This document shows positions 54,911-64,000 of a DNA stretch of 64,000 nt, piece by piece (the stretch's first letter is position 1; each line of letters starts with the position of its first letter). Source of the DNA: Meghimatium bilineatum (lineage: Eukaryota; Mollusca; Gastropoda; Stylommatophora; Philomycidae); the NCBI GenBank assembly GCA_034231615.1, contig CM067322.1, forward strand, positions 101,083,587 through 101,147,586. The letters are read 5' to 3'. Both the position numbers and the translations under genes were made by a program. Below the pieces are notes generated by a model, which worked only from the letters and a program-made list of their open reading frames with translations, was not told the DNA's origin and ran no database searches.

Positions 54911-55739
54911 TCAAAAAAATGTTTAAATGGTGAGTTTGCTTCTTGTGATGTTCTACATAGATAATTAATGACTTTTGGGGTAATGATGGCACATAGGGCA
55001 GTAATCATTTCTTTCCTTGTTGAGCTCCTTCTTGATTTTTCTACATTGTATCTTTTGGACGACATACGTTTCTTTTGCCCTCTGCCTTCCACATGAGGGT
55101 TTGTAAAGAAAGTCTTCATCTTATAAAACTTGATATGGTGGTTTTCTTCCCTCCGTGAATTGTCTACCAGTGCTTTAAAAATCTGTCAATTTGATGTTCA
55201 ATATTCTTTGTAGGCACTTGTTTTCATATTTAATTAATTTAGTGTATTTCTCATAAATATTTCCAGCTACACTGGATACTTCAGTAAATTATTTCATGTT
55301 TTCTATATATTTTCCAGAGAGAGGGCAACCCAAACCTTCTATACATGGGCTATGTTGTTTGAGTCAGTTATAGCTTGTTAAAATCTCCTATACATAATCT
55401 ATGTTGTTTCTCTGCAGGAGAAGCCAATCTCTTATTTTTCAGTTTTGAATATGACATGCAAGAATCAATAGCTATTTAAATCATATCAAACCCCAGCAAC
55501 TACTCACTAGTAGAAAATGCTCTCATCCCAATGAAACATTGGAACACCTTACCAACTGCCTTACCTTTAAACTACCAGGAAAAACCTTCTGCAGACACCT
55601 TTAGCAGTCACTAACTTGCTGTATAGATCATTAAGTCAACTTCAGTAGACCTGCACTTTTTTTAAGAATGACATTGTGATAACAAGAGTAGCATTACTCA
55701 TCAGCATTTGGATATCGACAACAACCGAAAGGCCATGGG
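54911..55739. other. No confirmed gene
   Basis: MOK intron between exons 54087 and 56093. It contains a lysine-rich - strand frame whose splice signals and phase are poor. Confidence 0.45.
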
Positions 55740-55882
55740 CTGTCAAGAGCTACCTGCTCACAGCTAAAGGGATTATTTCATCATCATCATGTGTCAAGAG
55801 CTACCTACTCACAGCTAATGGGATTACTTCAGCATCATCATCATGTGTCAAACACTGACCTTATCACAGCTAATGGGATTAG
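55740..55882. repeat. About 45-bp repeat, three copies
   Basis: GTCAAGAGCTACCTGCTCAC plus AGCTAAAGGGATT and a CATCATCAT stretch, repeated with drift. Confidence 0.82.
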
Positions 55883-55905
55883 ATCAACATAATTTCACTT
55901 GGAAC

Positions 55906-56056
55906 TTCTTCGTCAGCGTCCATTCTCAAACTCCTGCTGGATTTCCTTTGTAGCAGGACCATGGTCCTACTAGATTTTCAGCAGGATGTAGTCCAGAGAA
56001 TGAAAATGTATTGTGTCGCTGCTTTATTTGCGCAGATAGCCGACACATCCATCGTC
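55906..56056 (-). mobile_element. SINE with GAAGAAG-type tail, 37 bp from a MOK donor
   Basis: On the + strand CTTCTTCGTCAGCGTCCATT, GCAGGACCATGGTCCTACTA, GCAGGATGTAGTCCAGAGAA and CCGACACATCC match 28873-29031. It lies 37 bp downstream of the 5' splice site of exon 56093-56266. Confidence 0.88.
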
Positions 56057-56092
56057 AATTTGGAACAAAACTACCAAATCGTTATGCCTTAC

Positions 56093-56266
56093 CTCAAATC
56101 CTTAAAATAATCATGTTTTAGTGCTTGCTTTGCTGTAATTCTCTTGTCTGGGTCATATGTACACATCAAATAAATTAATTGAATGGCATCAGAAGATACA
56201 TGGGTCAGCAATTTCTCAATCCCTGATCCTTTCTTATATGGAAAGTTGAAGGTCATTCCTCGTGAT
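56093..56266 (-). CDS. MOK: MOK kinase, subdomain X-XI exon
   Basis: The acceptor TTTTTGATAG precedes 56266 and the donor GTAAGG follows 56093. It reads SRGMTFNFPYKKGSGIEKLL, SSDAIQLIYLMCTYDPDKRI and TAKQALKHDYFKDLR. FNFP.KKGSGI and the YDP..R..A..AL.H.YF ending of subdomain XI are diagnostic of MOK (vertebrate form FDFPFKKGSGI). The first base completes Arg with the previous exon's AG, and the last two bases AG start the next Arg codon. Length is 174 nt. MOK is a MAPK-superfamily kinase of the MAK/ICK/MOK group, linked to cilia in animals. Confidence 0.93.
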
Positions 56267-56479
56267 CTATCAAAAATGTGAAAATTGTAACAAATGTTAA
56301 TATAAATAAAAGGAGTAAATTCCTTTGCAAATATTAGAAAACTGGTCTTAAACAAAGTCATGTAACACATTGAAAGGCAAATAGCAGCATACTTGTCTTA
56401 AAAATTAGGCAAATAAGCCTACACTTTAAATAAACATACGTCTGTATACATAAATAAGTACATTACAAGTTGTAACACT

Positions 56480-57048
56480 GACAGCAAACTGACAACCTAA
56501 CACTGACAGCAGACTGACAACCTAACACTGACAGCTGACTGACAACCTAACACTGACAGCAGACTGACAACCTAACACTGACAGCACACTGACAACCTAA
56601 CACTGACAGCAGACTGACAACCAAACACTGACAGGAGACACAACCTAACACTGACAGGAGAATGACAATCTAACACTGACAGCAGACTGACAACCTAACA
56701 CTAACAGCAGACTGACAACCTAACACTGACAGCAGACTGACAACCAAACACTGACAGGAGACTGACAACCTAACACTGACAAGAGACTGACAACACAACA
56801 CTGACAGGAGACTGACAACCAAACACTGACAGGAGACTGACAACCTAACACTGACAGCAGACTGACAACCAAACACTGACAGGAGACTGACAACCTAACA
56901 CTGACAAGAGACTGACAACACAACACTGACAGCAGACTGACAACCTAACACTGACAGGAGACTGACAACCTAACACTGACAGGAGAATGACAACCTAACA
57001 CTGACAGGAGAATGACAATCTAACACTGACAGGAGAATGACAACCTAC
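56480..57048. repeat. 25-bp array starting at a MOK 5' splice site, about 23 copies
   Basis: On the - strand the unit is GTTAGGTTGTCAGTCTGCTG plus TCAGT. The first, variant copy is the splice donor itself (GGAG|GTAGGTTGTCATTCTCC). The remaining copies follow without spacer into the intron. Confidence 0.93.
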
Positions 57049-57150
57049 CTCCTGAATTTATTGAGAAGACTGGTTTCTGGAGTTCCCATGAGGTCATGGA
57101 TTTTTGCAATTTGATCGACTTCATTTATACCAGGAAATAATGGATGCAAA
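57049..57150 (-). CDS. MOK: MOK kinase, subdomain X exon
   Basis: The acceptor CTCTCTTTTCAG precedes 57150 and the donor GTAGGT follows 57049. It reads (S)LHPLFPGINEVDQIAKIHD, then LMGTPETSLLNKFR. It begins with the T that completes a Ser codon and ends with AG of the next Arg. PLFPG.NE.DQI.KIHD.(I/L/M)GTP is the MOK signature after subdomain IX. Length 102 nt. The tandem array begins immediately at its donor. Confidence 0.94.
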
Positions 57151-57189
57151 CTGAAAAGAGAGAAATGTTTTATTGTCTGCATAGTTTGT

Positions 57190-57475
57190 CTTTCTTTCTT
57201 TCATTCACCACTTTATGTCTATACTGTCAGACAAGTCTTATATTCACTACTTGATGTCTACACCGTCAGACAAGTCTTAGGTTCACTACTTGATGTCTAC
57301 ACCATCAGACAAGTCTTATATTCACTACTTGATGTCTACACCGTCAGACAAGTGTTATGTTCACTACTTGATGTCTACACCATCAGACAAGTCTTATGTT
57401 CACTACTTGATGTCTACACCATCAGACAAGTGTTATATTCACTACTCGATGCCTACACTATGAGACAAGGCTTAT
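57190..57475. repeat. 46-bp minisatellite, about 6 copies
   Basis: The unit contains TTCACTACTTGATGTCTACA and CCGTCAGACAAGTCTTAT. It starts about 40 bp upstream of the MOK exon 57049-57150 acceptor, in transcription direction. Confidence 0.9.
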
Positions 57476-57479
57476 AGAT

Positions 57480-57880
57480 GAACTCCACCATTGTCTGGAG
57501 CTCTTCTTTGCTTGCAGAGTTGCCCCGTTAGGCCAGTACGTCTCTCTCAATTGTTCTTACTGGGGACAGTTCTGCAGAATATGTTGTTAGGTCTGTTCAT
57601 ATGTTGTGCACAGTACACAGTGGTGTGGTACACAGCTGCATGCTGTGCATGTGTTTGTTCTGTCCTCAGGTGAAGTATTTGACCTCTCCTTTTTGATTTA
57701 GTTAGTGGTAGTCATCCTTTGTCATACTATGTTCACTTCCCATAGTTTGTATATCTCTCTTCTTTGTCATACTATGTTCACTTCCCATAGTTTGTATATC
57801 TCTCTTCTTTTCTTGATATGAGACTTCATTGTCTTGGAACATACACTCTCCTCTCTCTGTGGCGAACTCATCGGCTGAGA
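57480..57880 (-). pseudogene. RNase H LINE 3' region with a 57-bp internal duplication
   Basis: The - strand encodes FQDNEVSYQEKKRDIQTMGS, with KKRDIQTMGSEHSMT repeated in tandem (57718-57815), then KDDYH. In shifted frames GQILHLRTEQTHAQHAAVY and NNIFCRTVP-like text follows. These are the SYQEKK, LRTGH and EHILQ.CP blocks after RNase H. Badly degraded. Confidence 0.68.
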
Positions 57881-58539
57881 ATGTAAAGCGATTGAATGAG
57901 TTTGGAATTTCTTGGGGAGATAAGAGAAGGAGATGATTGATGGGTAGGATAATGAAAAAATACATTCCACATATACATAAACTATCATCACACATACACT
58001 TCACCATCTGCTGAAACAGATGCAGCTCATATGGGTACACCAAGACTGTACATCAATCTGTTCAGATAATCACTACTGATAATTAAAAGATAATAATAAT
58101 AAAGAAGAATAAGGAAAATACAAATTAATGTTTTGGTAAATGTTTTCTGCCTTCAATAGAATAATAATGATACAATAACAGATAGAAAAAAACTGTAATA
58201 AAAAATTCTTAAAATATTTTCAAATATATATATATACACACACAGTGCATCTATGTATAAGCGTAAATGCTTATTTTACAAAAAAATTGCTTATTATTTA
58301 GTTTATATTTTAGTGTCACACACACAAAATAAACTAACACAATTTATTTCACAAAAAGGACTCAGAACTGAACGCAGTTACACTTGTTACACAAGAAGTT
58401 TTCAACTGAAAATGAACATTTCACCCAAATCTTATACTGTACTAGGTTAAATGTGTGAAATCAACTACATGAGAATCAAGAAATAAAAATCAGAAACACT
58501 GAAGATATGCAGAAATCAATCCCCACTAGAAATATACAG
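57881..58539. other. MOK intron sequence, no gene recognised
   Basis: AT-rich, with a short TA/CA microsatellite near 58224-58245. Confidence 0.55.
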
Positions 58540-59143
58540 ACGGCACAAAACCCAACCTAGTAAAGGTATTCAAGTATCTAGACAGCGTGTTCTCAGAAGA
58601 CGGGAGACTAGATAGAGAAATAGAGACAAGATGCTAGTAACACAGTTTTATATTAATTAGCAACACCGCTGAAACACGAGAACAATGACATGATCTCCAA
58701 AAGAATGTCAATAAAAACAGTGTTCATGTCGACACTGTGCTACCAATGCCAGACCTGGTCCCTGATAGAGAAACTAAAACAAAAACTCAACATATGCGAA
58801 ATAAAGTGAATGAGAACAGCACTGGGGGTAACAAAAAAGAGATAGAATAAATAAAGACACCATAAGAAATCTGATGAAAACACTATTGTGCAAAGAATAC
58901 ATAAACACACAAAAGATGAAATGGTTCAGCCATCTAATCAGAATGGAACCAGATCGCATTCCATCGATAGCCTTCAATAAAAGATCATCTGAAAAGAGAA
59001 ACAGGAGAAGACCCAGACAAAGATGGATAGATGACATCAGAGAATTACTAGAACACCAAGGCTGCACTATGACAGCAGCATCACAATTAGCTAAAGAAAG
59101 AAGACTTCAGCTCCCCATGATACCAAACGACATACATGGATAA
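58540..59143 (+). pseudogene. LINE RT C-terminal region, degraded, with an open ending
   Basis: VKVFKYLDSVFSEDGRLDRE, then FMSTLCYQCQTWSLIEKL in pieces. The clean frame 58874-59143 follows: KMKWFSHLIRMEPDRIPSIA, RRRPRQRWIDDIRELLEHQG, then ERR LQLPMIPNDIHG and TAA. It is the usual GH..RM / GRPRQRW ending of an RNase H-less LINE. Its last 13 codons, stop and tail are the unit of the array that follows. Confidence 0.82.
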
Positions 59144-60668
59144 GACAAGACTTCAGCTCCCCATGATACCAAATGACATACATGGATAAGACAAGACTTC
59201 AGCTCCCCATGATACCAAATGACATACATGGATAAGACAAGACTTCAGCTCCCCATGATACCAAATGACATACATGGATAAGACAAGACTTCAGCTCCCC
59301 ATGATACCAAACGACATACATGGATAAGACAAGACTTCAGCTCCCCATGATACCAAACAACATACATGGATAAGACAAGACTTCAGCTCCCCATGATACC
59401 AAACGACATACATGGATAAGACAAGACTTCAGCTCCCCATGATACCAAACGACATACATGGATAAGACAAGACTTCAGCTCCCCATGATACCAAACGACA
59501 TACATGGATAAGACAAGACTTCAGCTCCCCATGATACCAAACGACATACATGGATAAGACAAGACTTCAGCTCCCCATGATACCAAACGACATACATGGA
59601 TAAGACAAGACTTCAGCTCCCCATGATACCAAACGACATACATGGATAAGACAAGACTTCAGCTCCCCATGATACCAAACGACATACATGGATAAGACAA
59701 GACTTCAGCTCCCCATGATACCAAACGACATACATGGATAAGACAAGACTTCAGCTCCCCATGATACCAAACGACATACATGGATAAGACAAGACTTCAG
59801 CTCCCCATGATACCAAACGACATACATGGATAAGACAAGACTTCAGCTCCCCATGATACCAAACGACAAACATGGATAAGACAAGACTTCAGCTCCCCAT
59901 GATACCAAACGACATACATGGATAAGACAAGACTTCAGCTCCCCATGATACCAAACCACATACATGGATAAGACAAGACTTCAGCTTCCCATGATACCAA
60001 ACGACATACATGGATAAGACAAGACTTCAGCTCCCCATGATACCAAACGACATACATGGATAAGACAAGACTTCAGCTCCCCATGATACCAAACGACATA
60101 CATGGATAAGACAAGACTTCAGCTCCCCATGATACCAAACGACATACATGGATAAGACAAGACTTCAGCTCCCCATGATACCAAACGACATACATGGATA
60201 AGACAAGACTTCAGCTCCCCATGATACCAAACGACATACATGGATAAGACAAGACTTCAGCTCCCCATGATACCAAACGACATACATGGATAAGACAAGA
60301 CTTCAGCTCCCCATGATACCAAACGACATACATGGATAAGACAAGACTTCAGCTCCCCATGATACCAAACGACATACATGGATAAGACAAGACTTCAGCT
60401 CCCCATGATACCAAACGACATACATGGATAAGACAAGACTTCAGCTCCCCATGATACCAAACGACATACATGGATAAGACAAGACTTCAGCTCCCCATGA
60501 TACCAAACAACATACATGGATAAGACAAGACTTCAGCTCCCCATGATACCAAATGACATACATGGATAAGACAAGACTTCAGCTCCCCATGATACCAAAC
60601 GACATACATGGATAAGACAAGACTTCAGCTCCCCATGATACCAAACGACATACATGGATAAGACAAGA
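59101..60668. repeat. 46-bp array of a LINE 3' terminus, 34 copies
   Basis: The unit starts AAGACTTCAGCTCCCCATGA and ends ATGGATAAGAC. It is the coding sequence for RLQLPMIPNDIHG plus its TAA and tail. Copies are nearly identical, with AACGA/AATGA/AACAA variants, and the array ends in AAGACAAGACAAGACG. Confidence 0.97.
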
Positions 60669-61058
60669 CAAGACGAAGTTAACTTCACTTTCAATTTTGA
60701 TATAGAGGCAAGGTCAAGTGTGACTCTCATTATTAGATGACCTACATACTGAATCAAAACAGGCCCTTCATATGATGTGATATCAAATATTTTCGCAGTC
60801 ACTGCAATATTTTCATTGGTCACTTTGTGTCACCTGCCAATGCCAACCAACGAAATGCAAAGAAATAATCAAAAATATGTCATAAAAAGGCTCATTTTGC
60901 TTCTGCCTACAGGTTAACACACATAGACACACCAGAAAGATGAAACAAGACAGGTATGAAACTGTTGCCATCATTGCTTGCAATGGATGGATATTAATGA
61001 TATCTTGGTCCCTACGGTGGAAGACTAAACTTGTCATATTTCTTTGTACCTTGTACAT
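60669..61058. other. MOK intron sequence, no gene recognised
   Basis: Unique sequence between the 46-bp array and the 10-bp array. Confidence 0.55.
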
Positions 61059-61166
61059 CACAACTACATCACAACTACATCACAACTACATCACAACTAC
61101 ATCACAACTACATCACAACTACATCACAACTACATCACAACTACATCACAACTACATCACAACTAC
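61059..61166. repeat. 10-bp array just inside a MOK intron, about 11 copies
   Basis: The unit is ACTACATCACA (10-11 bp). On the - strand it starts about 12 bp after the donor of exon 61177-61269. Confidence 0.93.
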
Positions 61167-61176
61167 AAGCACTAAC

Positions 61177-61269
61177 CTTAAAATTTCAAAAAAAACACAG
61201 CCAACACTCCAAATATCCATCTTGTAGTCATAGTAACCATCAGTCAACAAACACTCTGGAGCGCGATAC
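61177..61269 (-). CDS. MOK: MOK kinase, subdomain VIII-IX exon
   Basis: The acceptor GTTCACTAG precedes 61269 and the donor GTTAGT follows 61177. The first base completes Trp. The exon then reads [20 protein letters not shown] and [10 protein letters not shown], ending AG (completed to Ser by the next exon). [21 protein letters not shown] is the MOK APE motif and subdomain IX Asp. Length 93 nt. The acceptor is a weak CTAG with a modest pyrimidine tract. Confidence 0.94.
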
Positions 61270-61474
61270 CTAGTGAACACATACAAGCATGATCATATAC
61301 ATGATATTACCAAAAATAGCCACGATAGAAAGGGAAAGCATATGAATATATATGAGGTAGACAAAATATGACATTTGAAATTAAATATGATAGAGAGGTC
61401 ATAAGAAAATAGTGAACAGAAATATAAACCAGGAAAAATCTGAGCATAGAAGTAGACTGGCTCCTCAAAACTAT

Positions 61475-61585
61475 TATCAAAAAACATCAGATAATATATA
61501 TTAGACACATAAACTATCAAAAAACATCAGATAATATATATTAGGCACATAAACTATCAAAAAACATCAGATAATATATATTCAT
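61475..61585. repeat. 51-bp repeat, 2-3 copies, next to a LINE tail
   Basis: ACTATCAAAAAACATCAGAT plus AATATATATTAGACACAT, repeated directly beside the tail of the following LINE. Confidence 0.88.
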
Positions 61586-61587
61586 CA

Positions 61588-61870
61588 TCATCAAGTGCCG
61601 TCTCCGAAACAAATGTTGACTGCAACGAATCTCCAACATCCCCTGTCTCTTGCCTTGGTGGTGCACTCTGCTAGTCTGTAACCTGTGCATTGTGTGATGT
61701 TACTCTCCCACTTGTATCTCTGCCTACCACTTGCTCGCTTCCCTTTGACTTTACCCTCAAGTAAGGTCTGCAATAAGGTCTTTTAATCTGTCCAAAATAT
61801 TTTACTACAACTTTTAGCCTTTCAGCCACTGATTTTAGTCCAATTTGTTTATACCACATCTTTCAGTCTT
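61588..61870 (-). pseudogene. LINE 3' end with GATGATGA tail
   Basis: The - strand has TLLEGKVKGKRASGRQRYKW, NITQCTGYRLAECTTKARDR, then GDGT and stop. In an upstream frame it has KVVVKYFGQIKRP. The tail is GATGATGATGA. Same group as the LINE at 54230. Confidence 0.78.
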
Positions 61871-62011
61871 CAAAAAATAGTAGAGATCACAGGTCTGATA
61901 ATCCAGTCACCATGACCTTTGAGTTATAGTTGATATATATCCTTGACATTTCTGCTCAGGAAAAAAATGAACAACAAGAGCACACACCTTACAGATAGAT
62001 TATTGTTCTTA

Positions 62012-62669
62012 CCAACGTGTGGAGATGTACTTACCAATGTGTGGAGATGTACTTACCAATGTGTGGAGATGTACTTACCAATGTGTGGAGATGTACTTAT
62101 CAATGTGTGGAGATGTACTTACCAATGTGTGGAGATGTACTTATCAACGTGTGGAGATGTACTTACCAATGTGTGGAGATGTACTTATCAACGTGTGGAG
62201 ATGTACTTACCAACGTGTGGAGATGTACTTACCAATGTGTGGAGATGTACTTACCAACGTGTGGAGATGTACTTACCAATGTGTGGAGATGTACTTACCA
62301 ACATGTGGAGATGTACTTACCAACGTGTGGAGATGTACTTACCAACGTGTGGAGATGTACTTACCAACGTGTGGAGATTTACTTATCAACGTGTGGAGAT
62401 GTACTTACCAACGTGTGGAGATGTACTTACCAATGTGTGGAGATGTACTTACCAACGTGTGGAGATGTACTTACCAATGTGTGGAGATGTACTTACCAAT
62501 GTGTGGAGATGTACTTACCAACGTGTGGAGATGTACTTACCAACGTGTGGAGATGTACTTACCAATGTGTGGAGATGTACTTACCAACATGTGGAGATGT
62601 ACTTACTAACGTGTGGAGATGTACTTACTAATGTGTGGAGATGTACTTACCAACGTGTGGAGATGTACT
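62012..62669. repeat. 22-bp array of a MOK exon end plus 5' splice site, about 30 copies
   Basis: On the - strand the unit is ATCTCCACACGTTGGTAAGT plus AC. This equals the last 14 nt of exon 62651-62736 (coding ISTRW) and the start of its intron. The array begins within the exon and extends into the intron. Most copies keep GT; some have ATAAGT and lose it. Confidence 0.96.
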
Positions 62670-62736
62670 CTGTATAAGGTTGATTAGAGGTCAGACTACG
62701 ACATGAACCAAAGTCTGCAAGTTTCAACAAATCTTC
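62651..62736 (-). CDS. MOK: MOK kinase, DFG/activation-segment exon
   Basis: The acceptor TTTCTCTACAG precedes 62736. The exon reads EDLLKLADFGSCRSLTSNQP, then YTEYISTR and TG of the next Trp. ADFGSCRS carries the Mg-binding DFG Asp. The TEY matches the MAPK-type TXY activation-loop motif, as in vertebrate MOK (QPYTEYISTRWYRAPE). The first donor is GTAAGT at 62645-62650. It is also the first of about 30 tandem donors. Reading past it gives TGG then TAA. The N-terminal lobe and catalytic loop (HRD) lie beyond the window. Confidence 0.95.
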
Positions 62737-62931
62737 CTGTAGAGAAATTATAGAAGTCATTCTAAAATATTATTTTAATCTTATTTTAAAATAGAAATAT
62801 TTTTGGATACTTTTTCTCAATTCATCCACAAAAAGCACAAAATGTAATTATTATCTCCCTTAAGTTATTTTCCAAGTGTCTTGCAAGAATGTTGTCATTT
62901 TCAAATATGCATGATGGATGATGTTATACAT

Positions 62932-63608
62932 TTCTTCTTCTTCTTTCGTTCACTTGAAACATGTCTATATCTGTAATTCTGTCTCCTTAATAAAAACTCA
63001 CTGTCTTTTGTAGTTCATACAGTGTCCCATAGAGCTTTGATTCCAGTGTTGTTTCCTCTGGCCAATATGTCTGCCTCAGCTTTCATGCTCAGAACACTCT
63101 TGAAGTATATGTTTGGCACTCTGTGCTGCCTGTCCACATGTACACATGGTCGTGTTGCCAATCTTGAACTTTGTATACATGTGACTGCGGAGTCGGTTGT
63201 GTCCTGTTCTGAGATGTAGAATTATAACTTGTTCTGGTCTGTTCATAATATTATAGTCATCTTGTGTTGGTGTTTGTGGCTTTCTTATTGACTTGATCAT
63301 CTGTTTTTTCTGATGGTAGGTGATTGGTATATCTGGTTGGTCTTCGGCAGCACCTTCCTTAGCCAGTTGGTCTGCTTTTTCATTTCCTCGTATTCCACAG
63401 TGAGAGGGTATCCACTGCATGGTTACCCTATACTGGTAAGACAATTCGCTAAGTAGTTTTTTTCAAGTCTGTTAGTTTTTCAGACTGGAGAGCTTGAAGC
63501 ACTGACCTTGCATCTGTCAGGAATACCACAGGCTGTAGGCCAGAGTTGGAGTTCAGCAGAGTTATTTAGCTGCCACACTACTTGCCTGGATATCTGCATC
63601 ATAATTAT
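62932..63608 (-). pseudogene. RNase H LINE 3' end, 677 bp
   Basis: The - strand has RNase H from a NYDAD-like start, VFLTDARSVLQALQS, MQWIPSHCGIRGNEKADQLA, then ITYHQKKQMIKSIRKPQTPT, HLRTGHNRLRSHMYTKF, CTCGQAAQSAKHILQECSEH. It breaks at a TGA and resumes in other frames to a KETELQI ending and a GAAGAAGAAG tail. It is nearly identical to the LINE at 28255-28711. An 11-bp duplication with one mismatch (ATGTTATACAT at 62921, ATGTTGTACAT at 63609) bounds it. It sits in a MOK intron. Confidence 0.9.
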
Positions 63609-63856
63609 ATGTTGTACATGATTTTAGAGATTCTGCCTTGACTAAACTATGGTGATGTATAAAATTCTACAGAAACCAGTTTATAAGGGAGATAATAGGT
63701 AAATTCCATGCTTTGGTGGTGGATTGAGGAGAAGTACCCATCTCTATAAGAAATAAATAGTTCCTTCCCATGATGAGTGTGTAAGTTTTGCTGCATTGAT
63801 TGTTCAGCTAGGCAATAATACAACCATATGGTGTATTATATAACCTTTTTCTACCT

Positions 63857-63960
63857 CTTCTCCTTCAACCCTTGACTGTTCCTTGTAAAATAATTTTTGG
63901 AAGTCAGTCATGTCTCATTATATGTCCAAACCAAACATGGAAACACTGCATAGCACACGT
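63857..63960 (-). pseudogene. RTE-like LINE C-terminal fragment
   Basis: The - strand reads WFGHIMRHD, LPKIILQGTVKG and RRRGR with one stop between. This is the GH..RH / GT..G.RRRG block also seen in the LINE at 32070-36245 (WYGHVIKH, EGTVEGVRRRGD). Confidence 0.6.
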
Positions 63961-64000
63961 TCAAACAAAAGTATGGTACGATCACATAAAATGGACCTTC

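Noticed and set aside
54742-55119. Lysine-rich - strand frame as an additional MOK exon
   Set aside because: Only a weak acceptor (CACGGAG) would fit the phase, no donor before the 73-bp duplication, and the exon at 54087 joins 56093 directly in phase with better splice signals.
61943-62677. Long + strand frames encoding WRCTYQCVEMYLPMCGDV-type repeats
   Set aside because: Antisense to the MOK exon-end array; a by-product of the 22-bp period.

Overview
This window is eukaryotic nuclear DNA. It carries spliced genes with GT-AG introns, long AT-rich non-coding stretches, LINE, SINE and DNA-transposon remnants, and many minisatellites. The repeat mix is two or more RNase H-bearing LINE families, RTE-like LINEs, one LINE with a C2H2 finger at its C-terminus, a Sailor-like (IS630/Tc1/mariner) transposon, a Merlin transposon, pogo-type MITEs and a Penelope-like GIY-YIG fragment. 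That mix suggests a lophotrochozoan, most likely a mollusc. The taxon is an inference; no species-diagnostic gene is present.

Two host genes are visible. On the + strand, a two-exon gene for a cytochrome c oxidase subunit 7A-like protein (exon 1 at 24411-24542, exon 2 at 36405-36542) has an 11.9-kb intron filled with nested retroelements. On the - strand, from 46.8 kb to beyond the right edge, lie seven 3' exons of the MAP-kinase-superfamily kinase MOK. They run from the DFG motif to a stop codon, and every reading-frame phase matches across the junctions.

Layout. 0-6.3 kb: LINE fragments and a Sailor-like DNA transposon with 26-bp inverted repeats. 8.3-11.4 kb: an RNase H LINE split by a younger LINE, each with its own target-site duplication. 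12.4-14.5 kb: a structurally complete Merlin element with an uninterrupted transposase and a perfect 8-bp duplication. 14.9-17.1 kb: GC-rich repeats and Merlin relics. 19-23.4 kb: RNase H LINE fragments, one inserted in a MITE. 24.4-36.5 kb: the COX7A-like gene, whose intron holds five LINE insertions and a SINE, nested up to two deep. 37-46 kb: degenerate LINEs, SINEs, MITEs and minisatellites. 46.8-64 kb: the MOK gene with its introns.

The most striking theme is tandem amplification of functional boundaries. Several minisatellites are repeated copies of a recognisable piece of a neighbouring element. These include about 30 copies of a MOK exon end plus its 5' splice site, 34 copies of the last codons, stop and tail of a LINE, 57 copies of a LINE reverse-transcriptase motif, and tandem copies of LINE 3' ends, MITE termini and SINE heads. 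At MOK, arrays or duplications begin at or just after four of the six visible 5' splice sites. I did not find bacterial-type operons, CRISPR arrays or convincing RNA genes.
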